From NCBI GenBank assembly GCA_963702105.1, contig OY969712.1, positions 2,418,001 to 2,482,000 of the forward strand: a stretch of 64,000 nt of DNA. The letters are read 5' to 3'. This DNA is from ZC4RG20 sp963702105 (GTDB taxonomy: Bacteria > Pseudomonadota > Gammaproteobacteria > Steroidobacterales > Rariloculaceae). How positions within the stretch are numbered: position 1 is the first letter of the stretch; the number at the start of each line of letters is the position of its first letter. Shown here in pieces: positions 63,693 to 64,000 of this stretch. The notes under the pieces were generated by a model that was not told where the DNA came from, did not search any database, and saw only the letters and a program-made list of their open reading frames with translations. The position numbers and the translations under genes are program-made.

Positions 63693-64000
63693 GGGAGGCC
63701 TCGGCTTTCTGGTTATCGTGCCTTCTCGGTTGCGCCAATTCCCTGGGAGCCGGCTGCCTACCGAAGATACCTCCGCCCCCCACGGAATGACACGGGTATT
63801 GCTAGATTCATGCCAGGCGGAAGCCCGCGGCGTTGCTGGGTTTTCCCTGGACGCCGGCCACGCTTTCGGCGAAGGCTTGAGCATTCCCGCCGAGGTTTGA
63901 GCGTTTGACTCAACGGCCCTTCGACCGGCCTGCACGAGGCGGCGGCCGGAGCCGTGCGCGCGCGCCGGCCTCCGCGTTTCGTCGTGCGCGGCGTCTGTGT
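63693..64000. other. Right-edge region
   Basis: 308 bases upstream of the coiled-coil operon, containing its promoter. No gene can be supported before the window ends. Confidence 0.4.

Overview
The window is 64 kb of high-GC bacterial chromosome. The proteins are Gram-negative in style: a TonB-dependent outer-membrane receptor, many periplasmic proteins with Sec or Tat signals, FeaR-like AraC regulation and a c-type cytochrome/PQQ dehydrogenase. The mix of a flavin-dependent halogenase beside a TonB receptor, several tannase-type esterases and many DUF6152 proteins suggests an uncultured gammaproteobacterium near Steroidobacteraceae/Xanthomonadales. That placement is inference only; there is no rRNA or marker gene in the window.

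Layout. (1) 0-12.7 kb, core-like genes: a GAF/PAS sensor kinase cut by the left edge, an AraC regulator coupled to a single-domain globin, a cupin coupled to a disulfide-reductase-like flavoprotein, an enoyl-CoA hydratase with a GlcG/HbpS protein, and a giant Ser/Thr kinase-AAA-GAF-PAS-histidine kinase. (2) 13.18-44.13 kb, a probable genomic island. A 23-bp copy of the 3' end of tRNA-Gly lies at 13183-13205, in the same orientation as the intact tRNA-Gly (44111-44186), which is the geometry expected of integration into a tRNA 3' end. Inside are a toxin-antitoxin pair at the left end, a stretch of gene debris, two tannase/feruloyl-esterase-family enzymes, a Tat-exported type B carboxylesterase, many members of a secreted family I call the GHWEGD family, with DUF6152 partners, and a halogenase / two 2-oxoglutarate oxygenases / TonB-receptor cluster. 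An IS3-type transposase remnant, a group II intron and phage-type genes sit at the tRNA end. (3) 44.3-64 kb, accessory but apparently less decayed: DUF6152-GHWEGD fusion proteins with a cupin and a hydrolase, a second hydrolase, a triple SnoaL-like protein, a TPR/TonB_C protein, a PVA-dehydrogenase-like quinohemoprotein with a ferredoxin-NADP reductase-like flavoprotein and a GT21 glycosyltransferase, and a three-gene coiled-coil/DUF6384 operon.

How the genes may work together. The recurring theme is secreted or periplasmic handling of esterified, probably aromatic or polyphenolic, compounds: ester hydrolases release acids, a TonB receptor imports, and secreted DUF6152/GHWEGD proteins of unknown function accompany them. 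DUF6152 and GHWEGD proteins occur as adjacent separate genes three times (one pair decayed) and as single-chain fusions twice, so they probably act together. Two GHWEGD genes form a near-identical 1.64-kb inverted repeat.

Caution on gene integrity. Several otherwise sound genes carry single-base frameshifts: both GHWEGD copies of the inverted repeat, a 2OG oxygenase, the TonB receptor C-terminus, an alpha/beta hydrolase and a phage-type gene. Three of these five distinct sites share the heptamer GAACGTC at the shift, so sequencing or assembly error is a serious alternative to real inactivation. Other loci, such as 23350-23853 and 25640-26060, contain nonsense changes and internal deletions and are genuinely decayed.
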